A stretch of DNA of 64,000 nucleotides from an uncultured Bacilli bacterium (GCA_934183255.1 CAKPSD010000001.1:434001-498000); one strand, 5' to 3'; shown: positions 51,090 to 60,879, counted from the first letter of the stretch. The notes: generated from the letters alone by a model not told the origin. Numbers and translations are program-made.

Positions 51090-52982
51090 TTACTTCTTAT
51101 AAATTACTAAATCATACTTTTCTAGATTATTCTTATTAGTGGTTAACAACACTTCCTTATCTTCTACCTTTATATTTTTATTAGACATATTAATAACAAT
51201 GCTCAAATTATTACTATCTAAATAAATAACATTATTATCATTCTTATATTTATATTCTATATCAAATAAATGATGTTTCTCTCTTATCTTAATCATTTTT
51301 TCTACTAAATTAACTTCCTTACTATACTTATATAATTTATTCCAATCAAAAGTATTAATATCATCTAATTTAGCATATGAATTTTCACATCCCTTTTTGG
51401 TTCTAAAAAACTCTTGCCCTGAATGAAAAAAAGCATATCCATTACTAAGTAAAATAATAAGATTTTTAAAAGTTTGCCTTTTAATGCACAACTTTTCATC
51501 TCTTAATTCAACATATTTTTGTAAATCATAATATGTATAATTATCATGACATTCTAAATAATTAATACTCTGATTATAATTAAAAATAATGTTACTATTA
51601 CTCTCATAATTTCCTCTTATTACATTTTCTCCTAAATAATCATATTTTAAACTTTCTCTATAATAATCATTAAAGAAACTTATATTTTTCATTTTACTAG
51701 CATTATTAATTATAGCTTTATCATCATCACTCATTAAACAAGGCATATTCCAACCTTCACCATAAACAAAAATATTTTCCTTAATATTTCTCAATTCATT
51801 ATATATATCATTCATTGTTTCATAATTTATAATTCCCATTAAATCAAATCTAAAGCCATCTACATTATATAAATTAACCCATCTTTTACAAATATCTACA
51901 AAAAACCTTTTAACCATAGGTGCACTACTATCAATATCAAACCCACAATAGCTACCATTACTAATCTTATTATTCTCCATCAAATAAGCATAATAAGGAA
52001 CTACTAGATTATAAAGATTATCTTCTCTATTTTCTATATGACTAAATACCATATCAATAGTAACCTTTATTCCTCTACTATGTAATTTATTTATCATCTC
52101 TTTGCATTCATTAACAACACTATACGGATTTTCTAGATTATAAACATAATTAGGATGACATACGCCATACATATATGGATTATAACCCCAATTATAAAAA
52201 TCACTTGAATTGTATACATCACCATCAAAATAATTAATAGGCATGAATTGAACATATTCTATTCCTAAATTATCCAAATAATCTATACTTTCTTCATCTA
52301 CTACTCCTAAAAATTTTCCTTTATATTTAAAAGCTTTAGAACTAGAAAAATCTCTAACACTAGTTTCATAAATAGTTTTACTTTTCTTTGAATTTTTAAG
52401 ATTTTCTGTCTTTACTAATTCATTTAAATCAATAACTACACATGCACTTTGACTAAAATTATATGAATAAGCATAAGGATCCATTACTTTAGAATATTTA
52501 CCATTATTTTTCACAATAAAATAGTACTCATATTTATTTAAGTCTCCTATTACTTCATATTTAAAAATATTGCCATATCTTTTCATCTTATAATAAGAAT
52601 CATTTACTACTAATATAACATCGCTACTAACAGGTGCCCATATACTAAAAGATGTGCTATCTTTACTATACTCATACCCTAATTTTTCATCTGTATAAGT
52701 ATTCTTTCTAAATTTTTCGCTTTTTGTAATATATCTATACTCTAATAAAACTTTATATCCATAGTCACTAACAAGATAATATTCTTTACCTAACTCCATA
52801 TCTTCTTGCAAAACAATAGAGTACTCATTATATTTTTCATTTGAATTAACAAAGTTTAAATTACCTAATTTTACTGGCCCATATTCTGTAAGCAAATACA
52901 ATGAATTTATTTTACCATCATAATAGTTCTTACCTACATAAACTGTTATTTTGCTATAAGAATCTAAATATGCTTTTATCAT
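51090..52982 (-). CDS. pulA: Type I pullulanase / glycogen debranching enzyme
   Basis: 630 residues, GH13 debranching enzyme without a signal peptide, so it acts on cytoplasmic glycogen. Has the pullulanase signature YNWGYNPYMYG, VDGFRFDLMGI (nucleophile), VYGEGWNMP (acid) and a CBM48-like region (STSFSIWAPVSSDV). Closest B. subtilis relative is AmyX. First gene of the operon; GAGGTGAG precedes ATG 52982. No glgC or glgA lies in this window, so these genes describe glycogen breakdown and branching. Confidence 0.92.
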   Translation of the reverse strand: MIKAYLDSYSKITVYVGKNYYDGKINSLYLLTEYGPVKLGNLNFVNSNEKYNEYSIVLQEDMELGKEYYLVSDYGYKVLLEYRYITKSEKFRKNTYTDEKLGYEYSKDSTSFSIWAPVSSDVILVVNDSYYKMKRYGNIFKYEVIGDLNKYEYYFIVKNNGKYSKVMDPYAYSYNFSQSACVVIDLNELVKTENLKNSKKSKTIYETSVRDFSSSKAFKYKGKFLGVVDEESIDYLDNLGIEYVQFMPINYFDGDVYNSSDFYNWGYNPYMYGVCHPNYVYNLENPYSVVNECKEMINKLHSRGIKVTIDMVFSHIENREDNLYNLVVPYYAYLMENNKISNGSYCGFDIDSSAPMVKRFFVDICKRWVNLYNVDGFRFDLMGIINYETMNDIYNELRNIKENIFVYGEGWNMPCLMSDDDKAIINNASKMKNISFFNDYYRESLKYDYLGENVIRGNYESNSNIIFNYNQSINYLECHDNYTYYDLQKYVELRDEKLCIKRQTFKNLIILLSNGYAFFHSGQEFFRTKKGCENSYAKLDDINTFDWNKLYKYSKEVNLVEKMIKIREKHHLFDIEYKYKNDNNVIYLDSNNLSIVINMSNKNIKVEDKEVLLTTNKNNLEKYDLVIYKK

Positions 52983-53176
52983 TGTCTCACCTCATTATTA
53001 AAGTATACCAAAAAATACAATTTTCAGTATCTATTGCTAATCTTTTTTTACTCAATTTTAAAGTATTTATTTTCTTTTTAAATTTTTAATTTAAAGTCAT
53101 AATTAATTTCTTAATTTAATAGTTTTTATTGTTAAATTATTTAAATAAAGTTAAAATTGTATTGGAGGGATAAAAA

Positions 53177-53749
53177 TTGAGTAAAAGTATTGAAAAAAGT
53201 TTTAACAGCAAATTAACTAAAAAAGATTATTTTTTATATTTAATTAATCGTAACACATTCATCTTAGTGTCACCATTAATTATATTAGCATTAATTATTG
53301 TCTTTATCTTCATGGTTAAAAAGGATGGTTTTCAAAAAGGAGATATCTTGTATTTATTACCTATACTTCTATTTGTACTTAGCTATGTTCAAATGAATAA
53401 TGCAGTAAATAAAGCTATTAAAGCTAATGATAAATCAGATGACTTAAAAGTTATTTTAGAAGAAAAAAAATATAAAGAAATAACTTCAAATGGTGAAAAT
53501 TCATTAGAATACAATAAATTTCATTCTTACTATGAAAGCAAAAATTATTATTACTTATATGTAGATAAAATAAACGCTCTTATATTACCAAAAAGAGAAT
53601 TCACAACTGATGAATTAACTACTATTAATGGATATTTTGAAAAATCAATGAAAAAAACATCAATATTTAATTTTAGAAATATTCTTGGTGCAATATTAAG
53701 TGTTGGTTTAGTAGTTAGTATAGTAATTTTAATTGTTTCAATGTTTTAA
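53177..53749 (+). CDS. YcxB-like membrane protein
   Basis: 190 residues: two adjacent hydrophobic helices (about 29-75), a soluble region with the YcxB-like segment YYYLYVDKINALILPKREFTTDEL, then one C-terminal membrane helix (ILSVGLVVSIVILIVSMF). The function of this family is unknown. TTG start 53177 with GGAGGG 7 bp upstream is convincing; there is no ATG. A strong terminator follows. Confidence 0.75.
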   Translation: MSKSIEKSFNSKLTKKDYFLYLINRNTFILVSPLIILALIIVFIFMVKKDGFQKGDILYLLPILLFVLSYVQMNNAVNKAIKANDKSDDLKVILEEKKYKEITSNGENSLEYNKFHSYYESKNYYYLYVDKINALILPKREFTTDELTTINGYFEKSMKKTSIFNFRNILGAILSVGLVVSIVILIVSMF

Positions 53750-53770
53750 AAAAATATATAATTAAAACTA

Positions 53771-53798
53771 AAAGGTTGTAATTAAAGCAACCTTTTTT
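53771..53798 (+). terminator. Terminator after the YcxB-like gene
   Basis: Perfect 8-bp stem AAAGGTTG / CAACCTTT, followed by T. Confidence 0.85.
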
Positions 53799-53802
53799 AT
53801 TA

Positions 53803-53829
53803 TAAAAAAAGGATTTTTTTCAAATCCTT
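53803..53829 (-). terminator. Terminator of the diadenylate cyclase gene
   Basis: Stem AAGGATTT (53809-53816) / AAATCCTT (53822-53829), with seven T on the minus strand. It overlaps the stop codon. Confidence 0.75.
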
Positions 53830-54553
53830 ATTTTTCTAATTCTTCTCTAAATGTTTGTAAGAAGTTTTCTCTATTTACCGCAACTAGTTCTCCATCAATT
53901 GCAAGTGATATTCTTCCAGTTTCTTCACTAACTACTACAGTAACAGCGTCACATACTTCACTAATACCAAGAGAAGCTCTGTGTCTTGCCCCATACTTAC
54001 CACCTAATGCTTTTACAGTTGGAGTGTAATATACAGAAGCTGCTTCTATCATGTTTCCTCTAATAATAACTGCTCCATCATGAAGTGTAGTCCCTGGGTA
54101 GAAAATAGTAGTTAATAGTTCACTACTTACAGGAGCATCTACTTTTACACCTTGTTTAATATAATCATCTAGTGAATTTTTCTTTTCAAAAGTCATTATT
54201 GCTCCAATTTTAGCAGATGATAACATACTTACAGTTGTGTTAATAATTTTATATAGTTGTTTCCTATCTTGTGAATTATTTTGCTTACTCTTAGGAGATT
54301 TTTTTCTTTTTAATAATTTGTTAATTTTTTGTTCATTTGAAACAACAATGCTTATAAATGATGCTATTAAAATAACATCTGCTAAAGATGAAATAGTACT
54401 TAAGTCAAATAATGAAGCTATAACTTTAGTAACAAAAACTACTATAAAAACATAACCAACATTAGATCTAGCAAATATTTTGTTAAAAGCAATATATAAG
54501 GTTACTAAAAGTAAACCATAAATTAAAAAATCAATAATAAAAGTAATATTCAT
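53828..54553 (-). CDS. cdaA: Diadenylate cyclase CdaA (c-di-AMP synthase)
   Basis: Makes c-di-AMP from two ATP at the membrane. Three N-terminal helices (about 1-80), a Lys-rich linker, then the DAC domain with LHDGAVIIRG (DGA motif) and GARHRASLGIS (RHR motif). About 241 residues. I chose ATG 54553 with GGAG upstream; GTG 54562 lies inside that site. In many Firmicutes cdaA is followed by cdaR (YbbR) and glmM; here no cdaR is adjacent and a + strand gene follows instead. Confidence 0.94.
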   Translation of the reverse strand: MNITFIIDFLIYGLLLVTLYIAFNKIFARSNVGYVFIVVFVTKVIASLFDLSTISSLADVILIASFISIVVSNEQKINKLLKRKKSPKSKQNNSQDRKQLYKIINTTVSMLSSAKIGAIMTFEKKNSLDDYIKQGVKVDAPVSSELLTTIFYPGTTLHDGAVIIRGNMIEAASVYYTPTVKALGGKYGARHRASLGISEVCDAVTVVVSEETGRISLAIDGELVAVNRENFLQTFREELEK

Positions 54554-54645
54554 CTTTGCCACTCCTTACATTGTTCTAAAAACAATCCCTAGCAATTTCA
54601 TTATATACAATTATTATTGATTATAAAATGTTTTATAAATATTTT

Positions 54646-55638
54646 TTAGTGAGCAAATACAATATTTTCAAATAATTTCATTTTTTCATTACTAATTCCT
54701 ACTTCTTTAAAAGCTGCTTGAATCTTTCCTTTTTCATTCATAGTGAGTTTTACTTTATTTGATTCACAATTATTAACCAACACTACCATCCACTCATCAT
54801 AAACATCAGCAAATTTTCTTTTAATATTAGGGTTATTATGGCTAAATCTTTCCGCTATAATTGACATATTGTACAAATCATATATTCTATCTTTTGCTAA
54901 TTTTTGTACTTCCTCATTATTTAAGCCAGTTGAGCCAACTTTATAAATATAATTTTTGTCAGTTAATAATTTTTGTACTTTTTCATCTAAATAATGGTAT
55001 GCATCTATTGTTTCAAAATCTATTTCATATAAAAGATCACCCATATTAATTTTCAAAACTGTTATATCAATTAAATCTTTGTTTATTTTATTTAAATTTT
55101 TTTCGGTAAAATTAACAACATTCTTAGTAACTGTACTTTTTCCAATAAATTTCTCTCCACCAATTATATTATTGTTCATAGTGAATAAAGCAAACATCAA
55201 GATTACAAATCCATATATTAAATTAATCAAGCCACCAAATACTCTTCCAACTTTACTCTTTGCTTCTTTTCCTCTATTAACATTTCTTCTTTTAAGCATT
55301 AATGATATTAGCATAACTATAAGTCTAAGCACTATGTAAAACAGCAACGCTACACATATAGAACCAACAATATTTGAAACCATACTAGCGCCAAATTTTG
55401 CTGCTGTTGTGCTACCTGCTGGCAATAATTGTTCAAGTTTTATTAATTTATCCACAATAACAAATTTAATGCTGTCAGTATATCTTGTAAATCCTAGAAA
55501 TAAAGAAGCTGCCACTAATCCGAAATTAATTAAAACGCTTTTTATGCCGCGAATAACTCCAAAGAATGCTATTAGCACTAACAATACTATAAAGGAAACA
55601 TCAAGTATAATTGGATCTATTCCAGATAAGTTAAACAT
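54646..55638 (-). CDS. CvpA-family membrane protein
   Basis: About 330 residues. The first ~165 have four hydrophobic segments in the CvpA arrangement (LDVSFIVLLVLIAFFGVIRGIK, LVAASLFLGFTRY, FYIVLRLIVMLISLML, GLINLIYGFVILMFALF). The remaining ~165 are a helical soluble extension unlike the short tail of typical CvpA. Role unclear; CvpA proteins are linked to envelope stress and colicin production. I chose ATG 55638; GTG 55647 is possible. Confidence 0.78.
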   Translation of the reverse strand: MFNLSGIDPIILDVSFIVLLVLIAFFGVIRGIKSVLINFGLVAASLFLGFTRYTDSIKFVIVDKLIKLEQLLPAGSTTAAKFGASMVSNIVGSICVALLFYIVLRLIVMLISLMLKRRNVNRGKEAKSKVGRVFGGLINLIYGFVILMFALFTMNNNIIGGEKFIGKSTVTKNVVNFTEKNLNKINKDLIDITVLKINMGDLLYEIDFETIDAYHYLDEKVQKLLTDKNYIYKVGSTGLNNEEVQKLAKDRIYDLYNMSIIAERFSHNNPNIKRKFADVYDEWMVVLVNNCESNKVKLTMNEKGKIQAAFKEVGISNEKMKLFENIVFAH

Positions 55639-55748
55639 TTCAATCACTTCCTCTTTATACTATGAGTATACCATTTTATTTGTTAATTTGATAGATTTTT
55701 GTTTTAAATAGTGAAAAGTCTAGATTTTTTAATTATAGTTATATATTG

Positions 55749-55777
55749 TTGAAAATACATAATCTTAACTTTATAAT
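55749..55777 (+). promoter_or_regulatory. Promoter of the HExxH protein gene
   Basis: TTGAAA (55749-55754), 17 bp, TATAAT (55772-55777). The next gene starts 23 bp later. Confidence 0.85.
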
Positions 55778-55800
55778 TAAATAAATGGTGGTGGAGTTTA

Positions 55801-56475
55801 ATGCTTTTAAATAATGATAATGCTTATTTCTATTATGAAGAAAATGATAATTGTTTAGTTGATGAATTATCTAATTATTTAAATCATTTTATAGATCAAA
55901 TATATGATTTTTTTAATATACAAATAAAAGAAAAAATAAAAATAAATATTATTTCAAAAAAAGAAACTTTTGATAATAAATTAAAAGAAGAATTTAACAT
56001 GCCTGTTATTTCAAAATCTTCTAGAGGATTCTTCTCATACAAAGATAATGCAATATACTACTTATCTATAAATGATTACGATAAAACCACTCACGATAAA
56101 AATGATATTGAAAATTATAAAAAGACACTAGTTCATGAATGTGTTCACTATATTAATAATCTATTTAATAAAGAGAATAATTGTGGTGCTACCGCTATAT
56201 ATTTAAGAGAGGGTATTGCTGTTTATTTAAGCCATCAAAATGATAATAAAAGTTTAATATTCGATTATACTTTAAATGATTTTTTAAATAATAGTAAAGT
56301 TATAAAAAACTGTTATGCTGGTTATTACTTAATAGTAAAATATTTAGTAGAAAATTATGATAAAAGCTTTGTTTTAGATTTACTTACTTCATCTAGGCAA
56401 GCTAATTTATTTTTAAAAGATGAATTATATGAAAAAGCAAATACTTTTTATAATAAGAAGCAAAATAAAATTTAG
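55801..56475 (+). CDS. Small cytoplasmic metallopeptidase-like protein (HExxH)
   Basis: 224 residues. LVHECVHYINNLF (HECVH at 112-116) supplies the zinc HExxH, and REGIAVYLS (Glu137) is the glu-zincin third ligand with the usual spacing of a peptidase MA-like domain. No signal peptide. N-terminal part (LNHFIDQIYDFFNIQIKEKIKINII) also matches that fold. Substrate unknown. GTGGTGG precedes ATG 55801. Confidence 0.75.
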   Translation: MLLNNDNAYFYYEENDNCLVDELSNYLNHFIDQIYDFFNIQIKEKIKINIISKKETFDNKLKEEFNMPVISKSSRGFFSYKDNAIYYLSINDYDKTTHDKNDIENYKKTLVHECVHYINNLFNKENNCGATAIYLREGIAVYLSHQNDNKSLIFDYTLNDFLNNSKVIKNCYAGYYLIVKYLVENYDKSFVLDLLTSSRQANLFLKDELYEKANTFYNKKQNKI

Positions 56476-56532
56476 TTTATTAGTTATAAAAATTTTTGCT
56501 TATTTGTATAATACTAATATAGGTGTATAAAT

Positions 56533-57246
56533 ATGAAAAAGAACAAAAAGAAAATTTTAGTTATATCGTTATGCATAGTTATGCTGCTTCTAACTATTTA
56601 TATTTGCTATAAACTTATTCCTTTATTAATTTCTTTAAAAGATGCTGATAATCAACAAAGATTTAAAGAATATATAAAAAATATGGGATTTAAAGGATGG
56701 TTAGCACTTTTAACAATACAAATTTTACAAATATTTATTGCTTTCATTCCAGGAGAAGTAGTAGAGTTACTTGCCGGTGTACTTTATGGTGCATGGGGCG
56801 GACTTCTACTATGTTTACTTGGAATTGCAATAGCCTCTATTCTTATTTATTACACAGTAAAATTATTTGCTAATAAATATATAATTAAATATAAAGAAAA
56901 ACTTAAAACATACAGTTTTTTAAATGATCCTAAGAAAATACATTTATACTTTTTCATCTTATTTTTAATACCTGGCATTCCAAAAGATATTTTTATATAT
57001 TTAGCTCCTTTTTTACCTATAAAATTTTCTACATTTATTGTAGTGTCATTAATTGCTAGAATACCTTCAATTATAAGTTCTACAATAGTTGGTGATTCTT
57101 TTATGAAAGGAAACTATGTTTTATCAATAGTTATATTTGTGGTTTTTGCAATTTTTGGAACTTTAGGAATCTTATTTAATGATAAAATCATTAACTTATT
57201 AAAGCATAATAAAAATACAAATAATGAAGATAATATAGAAAATTAA
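56533..57246 (+). CDS. VTT-domain membrane protein (TVP38/TMEM64 family)
   Basis: 237 residues with about six hydrophobic helices. The VTT/SNARE-associated core is seen in FIAFIPGEVVELLAGVLYGAWGGLLLCLLG, with the Gly-rich pattern, and in RIPSIISSTIVGDSF. The family is implicated in lipid scrambling. C-terminus is Asn/Glu-rich and cytoplasmic. Co-directional with the U32 genes (35-bp gap). Confidence 0.9.
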   Translation: MKKNKKKILVISLCIVMLLLTIYICYKLIPLLISLKDADNQQRFKEYIKNMGFKGWLALLTIQILQIFIAFIPGEVVELLAGVLYGAWGGLLLCLLGIAIASILIYYTVKLFANKYIIKYKEKLKTYSFLNDPKKIHLYFFILFLIPGIPKDIFIYLAPFLPIKFSTFIVVSLIARIPSIISSTIVGDSFMKGNYVLSIVIFVVFAIFGTLGILFNDKIINLLKHNKNTNNEDNIEN

Positions 57247-57281
57247 TCAGTTTTGTTTTAATATATTTTTGGGTGAATTGT

Positions 57282-58178
57282 ATGGGTATTATTTTAAACA
57301 CTAATGAAAAAGGATATATGCCTTTTTTAGATACTCCTGTTACATCTTTTGTAGTGGGTTTAAAAGACTTTTGTATTAATCAAAAATATGCTTTATCCTT
57401 AAAAGAACTACCTGAAGCAATCTATAAAATTAAAAATCATCACAAAAACTTTTATTTGAGCATTAATTTATTTGCTAGCGAAAGTGAAATAAAAAAATTT
57501 AAAAAAATTATCCATAATCTTAAACTTTTGGATATAGATGCTTATATTGTTAGTGATTTAGGCGTATTTAATATTTTGAAAAGTAATGGATTGGCTAATA
57601 AAGTTATGTTAGATTTACAAACATATGTTACTAATAAATATAGTGCCAAATCATTATTAGATTTAGGTGTTAAAAGAGTATTCCTTTCTAAAGAAATCAC
57701 ATTAAACGATATTAAAGAGATATCTTTGTTTACTAATGGTAAAGTAGAAGTCTTTGCTCAAGGATATAATCCAATTACATACTCTAAAAGACCTATATTA
57801 ACTAATTATTATAAAAACTTTAAATTAAAAAAGAAATCTGATTTACATTTTATAAAAGAAGAAAGTAGAGAAAACTATTATTTCTTAGAAGAATATAAAA
57901 ATAGTTTAATTGTTTATAATGACAAAGAATACTCATTACTTCCTTATCTAGATGAACTAGTTAATAGTGGAGTAAAACATTTTTACATTGATGCTATCTT
58001 TTTAGATGAAGAAAAAATAAAAAACTATATCTATTACTATAAGAGTGCATTAGACAGTATTCTTCAAAACAATTTTAATAAATACAGCGAAATTAAGGAA
58101 AAATTTATAAAAGAAAATGAGTTTAGTACACCATTTTTACATAATCAAAGTGTCTTATTAAAGGATGGTGAAAAATAA
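57282..58178 (+). CDS. U32 peptidase-like protein, YrrN/TrhP1 type
   Basis: About 298 residues, TIM-barrel U32 fold without the Cys-rich signature of its partner. Segments: VGLKDFCINQKYALSLKEL, LDIDAYIVSDLGVFNIL, DLGVKRVFLSKEI and VEVFAQGYNPITYSKRP. In B. subtilis YrrN and YrrO (TrhP1/TrhP2) are adjacent and take part in tRNA wobble-uridine 5-hydroxylation using prephenate. Adjacency with the next gene supports that role. I chose ATG 57282 (GGGTGA upstream); GTG 57273 is inside it. Confidence 0.82.
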   Translation: MGIILNTNEKGYMPFLDTPVTSFVVGLKDFCINQKYALSLKELPEAIYKIKNHHKNFYLSINLFASESEIKKFKKIIHNLKLLDIDAYIVSDLGVFNILKSNGLANKVMLDLQTYVTNKYSAKSLLDLGVKRVFLSKEITLNDIKEISLFTNGKVEVFAQGYNPITYSKRPILTNYYKNFKLKKKSDLHFIKEESRENYYFLEEYKNSLIVYNDKEYSLLPYLDELVNSGVKHFYIDAIFLDEEKIKNYIYYYKSALDSILQNNFNKYSEIKEKFIKENEFSTPFLHNQSVLLKDGEK

Positions 58179-59377
58179 TGAAAAAAATAGAATTACTTGC
58201 ACCTGCTGGAAATTTAGAAAGATTAAAAGTAGCATTTGCATATGGTGCTGATGCTGTTTATTTAGGTGGTATAAAATATTCTTTAAGAGCACGAGCATCT
58301 AACTTTACTTTAGATAACATAAAAGAAGCTGTTAAAATTGCTAATAGTTATAATGGTAAAATATATGTCACTTGTAATATTGTTGCCCATAATAGCGATG
58401 TGTTAGATCCAAATGATTTTAAAGAATATGTTAAAGAGTTAGAAAGCATAGGAGTAACAGGCATTATTGTTAGTGATTTAGGCTTAGTTGATTTAGCTAA
58501 GGAAGTTGTTAACACTTTAGAAATACATATATCTACTCAATTATCTGTAATGAATAGTGAAGCAATAAAATTATTAGAAAATAAAGGTGTTAAAAGAGTT
58601 GTTTTAGCAAGAGAATGTAGTTTAAAAGATATAAAGAATATTTCTAAAAACTCTAATGCTGATTTGGAAGTATTTATACATGGCGGCATGTGTATGTCTA
58701 TAAGTGGCAAATGTGTTTTATCTAATTATATGACTGGAAGAGATGCTAATAGAGGTGGATGTGCTCAATCATGTAGATGGTTCTATAACTTATATGATGA
58801 GAATAAAAATCTAGTAAGTGACAAATTATTTACTTTTTCTTCAAAGGATTTACAAACTATCAAATATATTAAAAAGCTTATAAGATATAATGTAGCGTCT
58901 TTAAAAATTGAAGGAAGAATGAAAAGTGAATATTATTTAGCATCTATAGTGTCTCAATATAGAAAGTTAATAGATGATATCTATAATAAAAAAGTTTTAA
59001 ATTATAATAAATATATAAAAGAAACATTAAAAGCAGAATCTCGACCTACTTCTCATGGATTCTATAAAGGTAAAATTACTAAAAAACAACAAATATTTGA
59101 TAAAACTGCTGAAATACCATTACAAGATTTTGTGGCAAGAGTGTTAGATTACAATAAAGATACTAAAGTAGTAACAATTGAGCAAAGAAACAATTTTACT
59201 ACTAATGATACATTTGAAGTTCTAACCCCAAAAGGAACATTTAATTTAGAAATAAAGGAATTATATGATGAAAATAATGAAAAAGTAGAGATTGCTAGAC
59301 ATGCTAAACAAATTCTCTACTTTAAATCAGATTATAATTTTACTCCTTGTGATATGCTAAGACAAAAGAAATCATAA
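58178..59377 (+). CDS. trhP2: U32 peptidase-family tRNA hydroxylation protein, YrrO/TrhP2 type
   Basis: 399 residues. KIELLAPAGNLERLKVAFAYGADAVYLGG is the U32 N-terminus. The family signature EVFIHGGMCMSISGKCVLSNY ... NRGGCAQSCRW supplies four conserved Cys that bind an iron-sulfur cluster in relatives. C-terminal beta domain (FVARVLDYNKDTKVVTIEQRN). Likely acts in 5-hydroxyuridine formation in tRNA and is not a protease. ATG overlaps the stop of the partner gene (TAATG). Confidence 0.9.
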   Translation: MKKIELLAPAGNLERLKVAFAYGADAVYLGGIKYSLRARASNFTLDNIKEAVKIANSYNGKIYVTCNIVAHNSDVLDPNDFKEYVKELESIGVTGIIVSDLGLVDLAKEVVNTLEIHISTQLSVMNSEAIKLLENKGVKRVVLARECSLKDIKNISKNSNADLEVFIHGGMCMSISGKCVLSNYMTGRDANRGGCAQSCRWFYNLYDENKNLVSDKLFTFSSKDLQTIKYIKKLIRYNVASLKIEGRMKSEYYLASIVSQYRKLIDDIYNKKVLNYNKYIKETLKAESRPTSHGFYKGKITKKQQIFDKTAEIPLQDFVARVLDYNKDTKVVTIEQRNNFTTNDTFEVLTPKGTFNLEIKELYDENNEKVEIARHAKQILYFKSDYNFTPCDMLRQKKS

Positions 59378-59752
59378 TTATATTTTCAAGATATTTCTAA
59401 CAATACCCCAAGATAATAATAAAATTAGATAAAGTATATTGAACCATTCGATATACTTTATTTTTTTATTATTAATGTAAGAATATATATAATAGACAAT
59501 CATAAATATAAGTATTAAAAATGTATATCCTAAAAAATAATTGTATTTTATTCCATTTTTAAAATCTAATTTAATAAAACTAGATATCATTCTACTTATT
59601 CCACATCCTGGACAATTCAAGCCAGTAATTTCATGAAATACACATCTTATTTTAAGAAAACTATATTTGTAGCAAATAAGAAAGTATATCAAAAGAATAG
59701 TAGTTGTTATAAAAAAAGAAAGCAAAACTTTCTTTATTCTCTTTTTGCGCAT
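59378..59752 (-). CDS. DUF2752 membrane protein
   Basis: 124 residues with three to four hydrophobic segments. The motif GLNCPGCGISRMISSFIKLDF is the DUF2752 signature (CPxCG). Function unknown. ATG 59752 overlaps the stop of the zinc-ribbon gene (TAATG), so the two are coupled. It ends directly against the convergent U32 gene. Confidence 0.85.
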   Translation of the reverse strand: MRKKRIKKVLLSFFITTTILLIYFLICYKYSFLKIRCVFHEITGLNCPGCGISRMISSFIKLDFKNGIKYNYFLGYTFLILIFMIVYYIYSYINNKKIKYIEWFNILYLILLLSWGIVRNILKI

Positions 59753-60210
59753 TATTTAAGTTCGTTATTAATTGTATCTTGCGCAATTATATAGTTAACA
59801 ATTCCAAAACCTATTAAGCCTAATACTAAGAAAAGAATATCGTTGCTTCCTCCTCTTTTTAGTTTATTAACACAAGATCCCATTTTATAGTTCCAATAGA
59901 TGCCATATATACCACATGTAACAATAGATAATAAAATAACAGTAGCCCCTGAACTTCCTTCTGTATCAGATAACTGTAGTAACTCATCATTAATTTTAAT
60001 CATCCAATAAATACCATATATACCACATGTTAAAATAGTTAAAATAACTGAGGTTACTATATTTCTTTCACTAATTCCTGATTTATTTCTTTTTTCTTCA
60101 TCTACTACTTCTGCTTCAACTGTTTCTGTTTTTTCAACTTTCTCACCACAAACGGTGCAAAATTCTGCATCCTCTGGTAATTTTGCTCCACATTTTGTAC
60201 AATATTTCAT
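59752..60210 (-). CDS. Zinc-ribbon and DUF4234-like membrane protein
   Basis: 152 residues: N-terminal zinc ribbon KYCTKCGAKLPEDAEFCTVCG (two CxxC), a Glu-rich linker, and a membrane part with two copies of TCGIYGIYW (about residues 62 and 98), typical of DUF4234. Function unknown. Probably a cytosolic zinc knuckle attached to a small membrane domain. Confidence 0.82.
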   Translation of the reverse strand: MKYCTKCGAKLPEDAEFCTVCGEKVEKTETVEAEVVDEEKRNKSGISERNIVTSVILTILTCGIYGIYWMIKINDELLQLSDTEGSSGATVILLSIVTCGIYGIYWNYKMGSCVNKLKRGGSNDILFLVLGLIGFGIVNYIIAQDTINNELK

Positions 60211-60263
60211 TTTTCTAATCCTCCACTACTTATATAATAACAAATATTATTTATTTATGATAT

Positions 60264-60288
60264 AAAAAAGAGATATTTCTATCTCTTT
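60264..60288 (-). terminator. Terminator of infC-rpmI-rplT
   Basis: Nine-bp stem AAAGAGATA (60267-60275) / TATCTCTTT (60280-60288), with a T run on the minus strand. Confidence 0.85.
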
Positions 60289-60305
60289 TAAATTATTATA
60301 TTTAA

Positions 60306-60662
60306 TTACTTAGCTAAACTTTTTTTAGCAGTTTCTACTAATTTTTTGAATCCTGCTTCATCATTAATAGCAATTTCAGATAACATCTTTCTATTGATAT
60401 CAATATTAGCTAACTTTAATCCATGCATCAACTTACTATAAGAAATGTTATTTTGATTAGCTGCTGCATTAATTCTAGTTATCCATAATTTTCTGAAGTT
60501 TCTCTTAGTTGCTCTTCTATCTCTATAAGCATAGTTTAATGAACGCATTACTTGTTCATGAGCTGTTTTATAAAGTAAGTGTTTAGAACCATAATATCCC
60601 TTAGCTAACTTTAATACTTTTTTACGTCTATTTCTTGCTACGTTTCCGCCTTTTACTCTCAT
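60306..60662 (-). CDS. rplT: 50S ribosomal protein L20
   Basis: 118 residues, MRVKGGNVARNRRKKVLKLAKGYYGSK, then RDRRATKRNFRKLWITRINAA. Binds 23S rRNA early in 50S assembly. Also the likely repressor that binds the L20 leader upstream of infC. AGGAGGT precedes ATG 60662. Confidence 0.98.
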   Translation of the reverse strand: MRVKGGNVARNRRKKVLKLAKGYYGSKHLLYKTAHEQVMRSLNYAYRDRRATKRNFRKLWITRINAAANQNNISYSKLMHGLKLANIDINRKMLSEIAINDEAGFKKLVETAKKSLAK

Positions 60663-60678
60663 CGTTACTTACCTCCTA

Positions 60679-60879
60679 TTAACCTTGGAACAATTGAGCC
60701 ATTCTGCCTTGATCTTGTTTGCTTACATAAGCTGCTTTGCTCAAATGTCTTCTTTGTTTTTTACTTCTTGCCCAAGCTTGGTGGTTTCTACCACATTGTT
60801 TTCTCTTTAATGCACCATTAGCAGTTAATTTAAATCTTTTAGTTGCTGCTTTTTTTGATTTCATTTTATTTTTCATCAT
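60679..60879 (-). CDS. rpmI: 50S ribosomal protein L35
   Basis: 66 residues, very basic: KMKSKKAATKRFKLTANGALKRKQ and RHLSKAAYVSKQDQGRM. Standard position between infC and rplT. AAGGAGG precedes ATG 60879. Confidence 0.97.
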   Translation of the reverse strand: MMKNKMKSKKAATKRFKLTANGALKRKQCGRNHQAWARSKKQRRHLSKAAYVSKQDQGRMAQLFQG

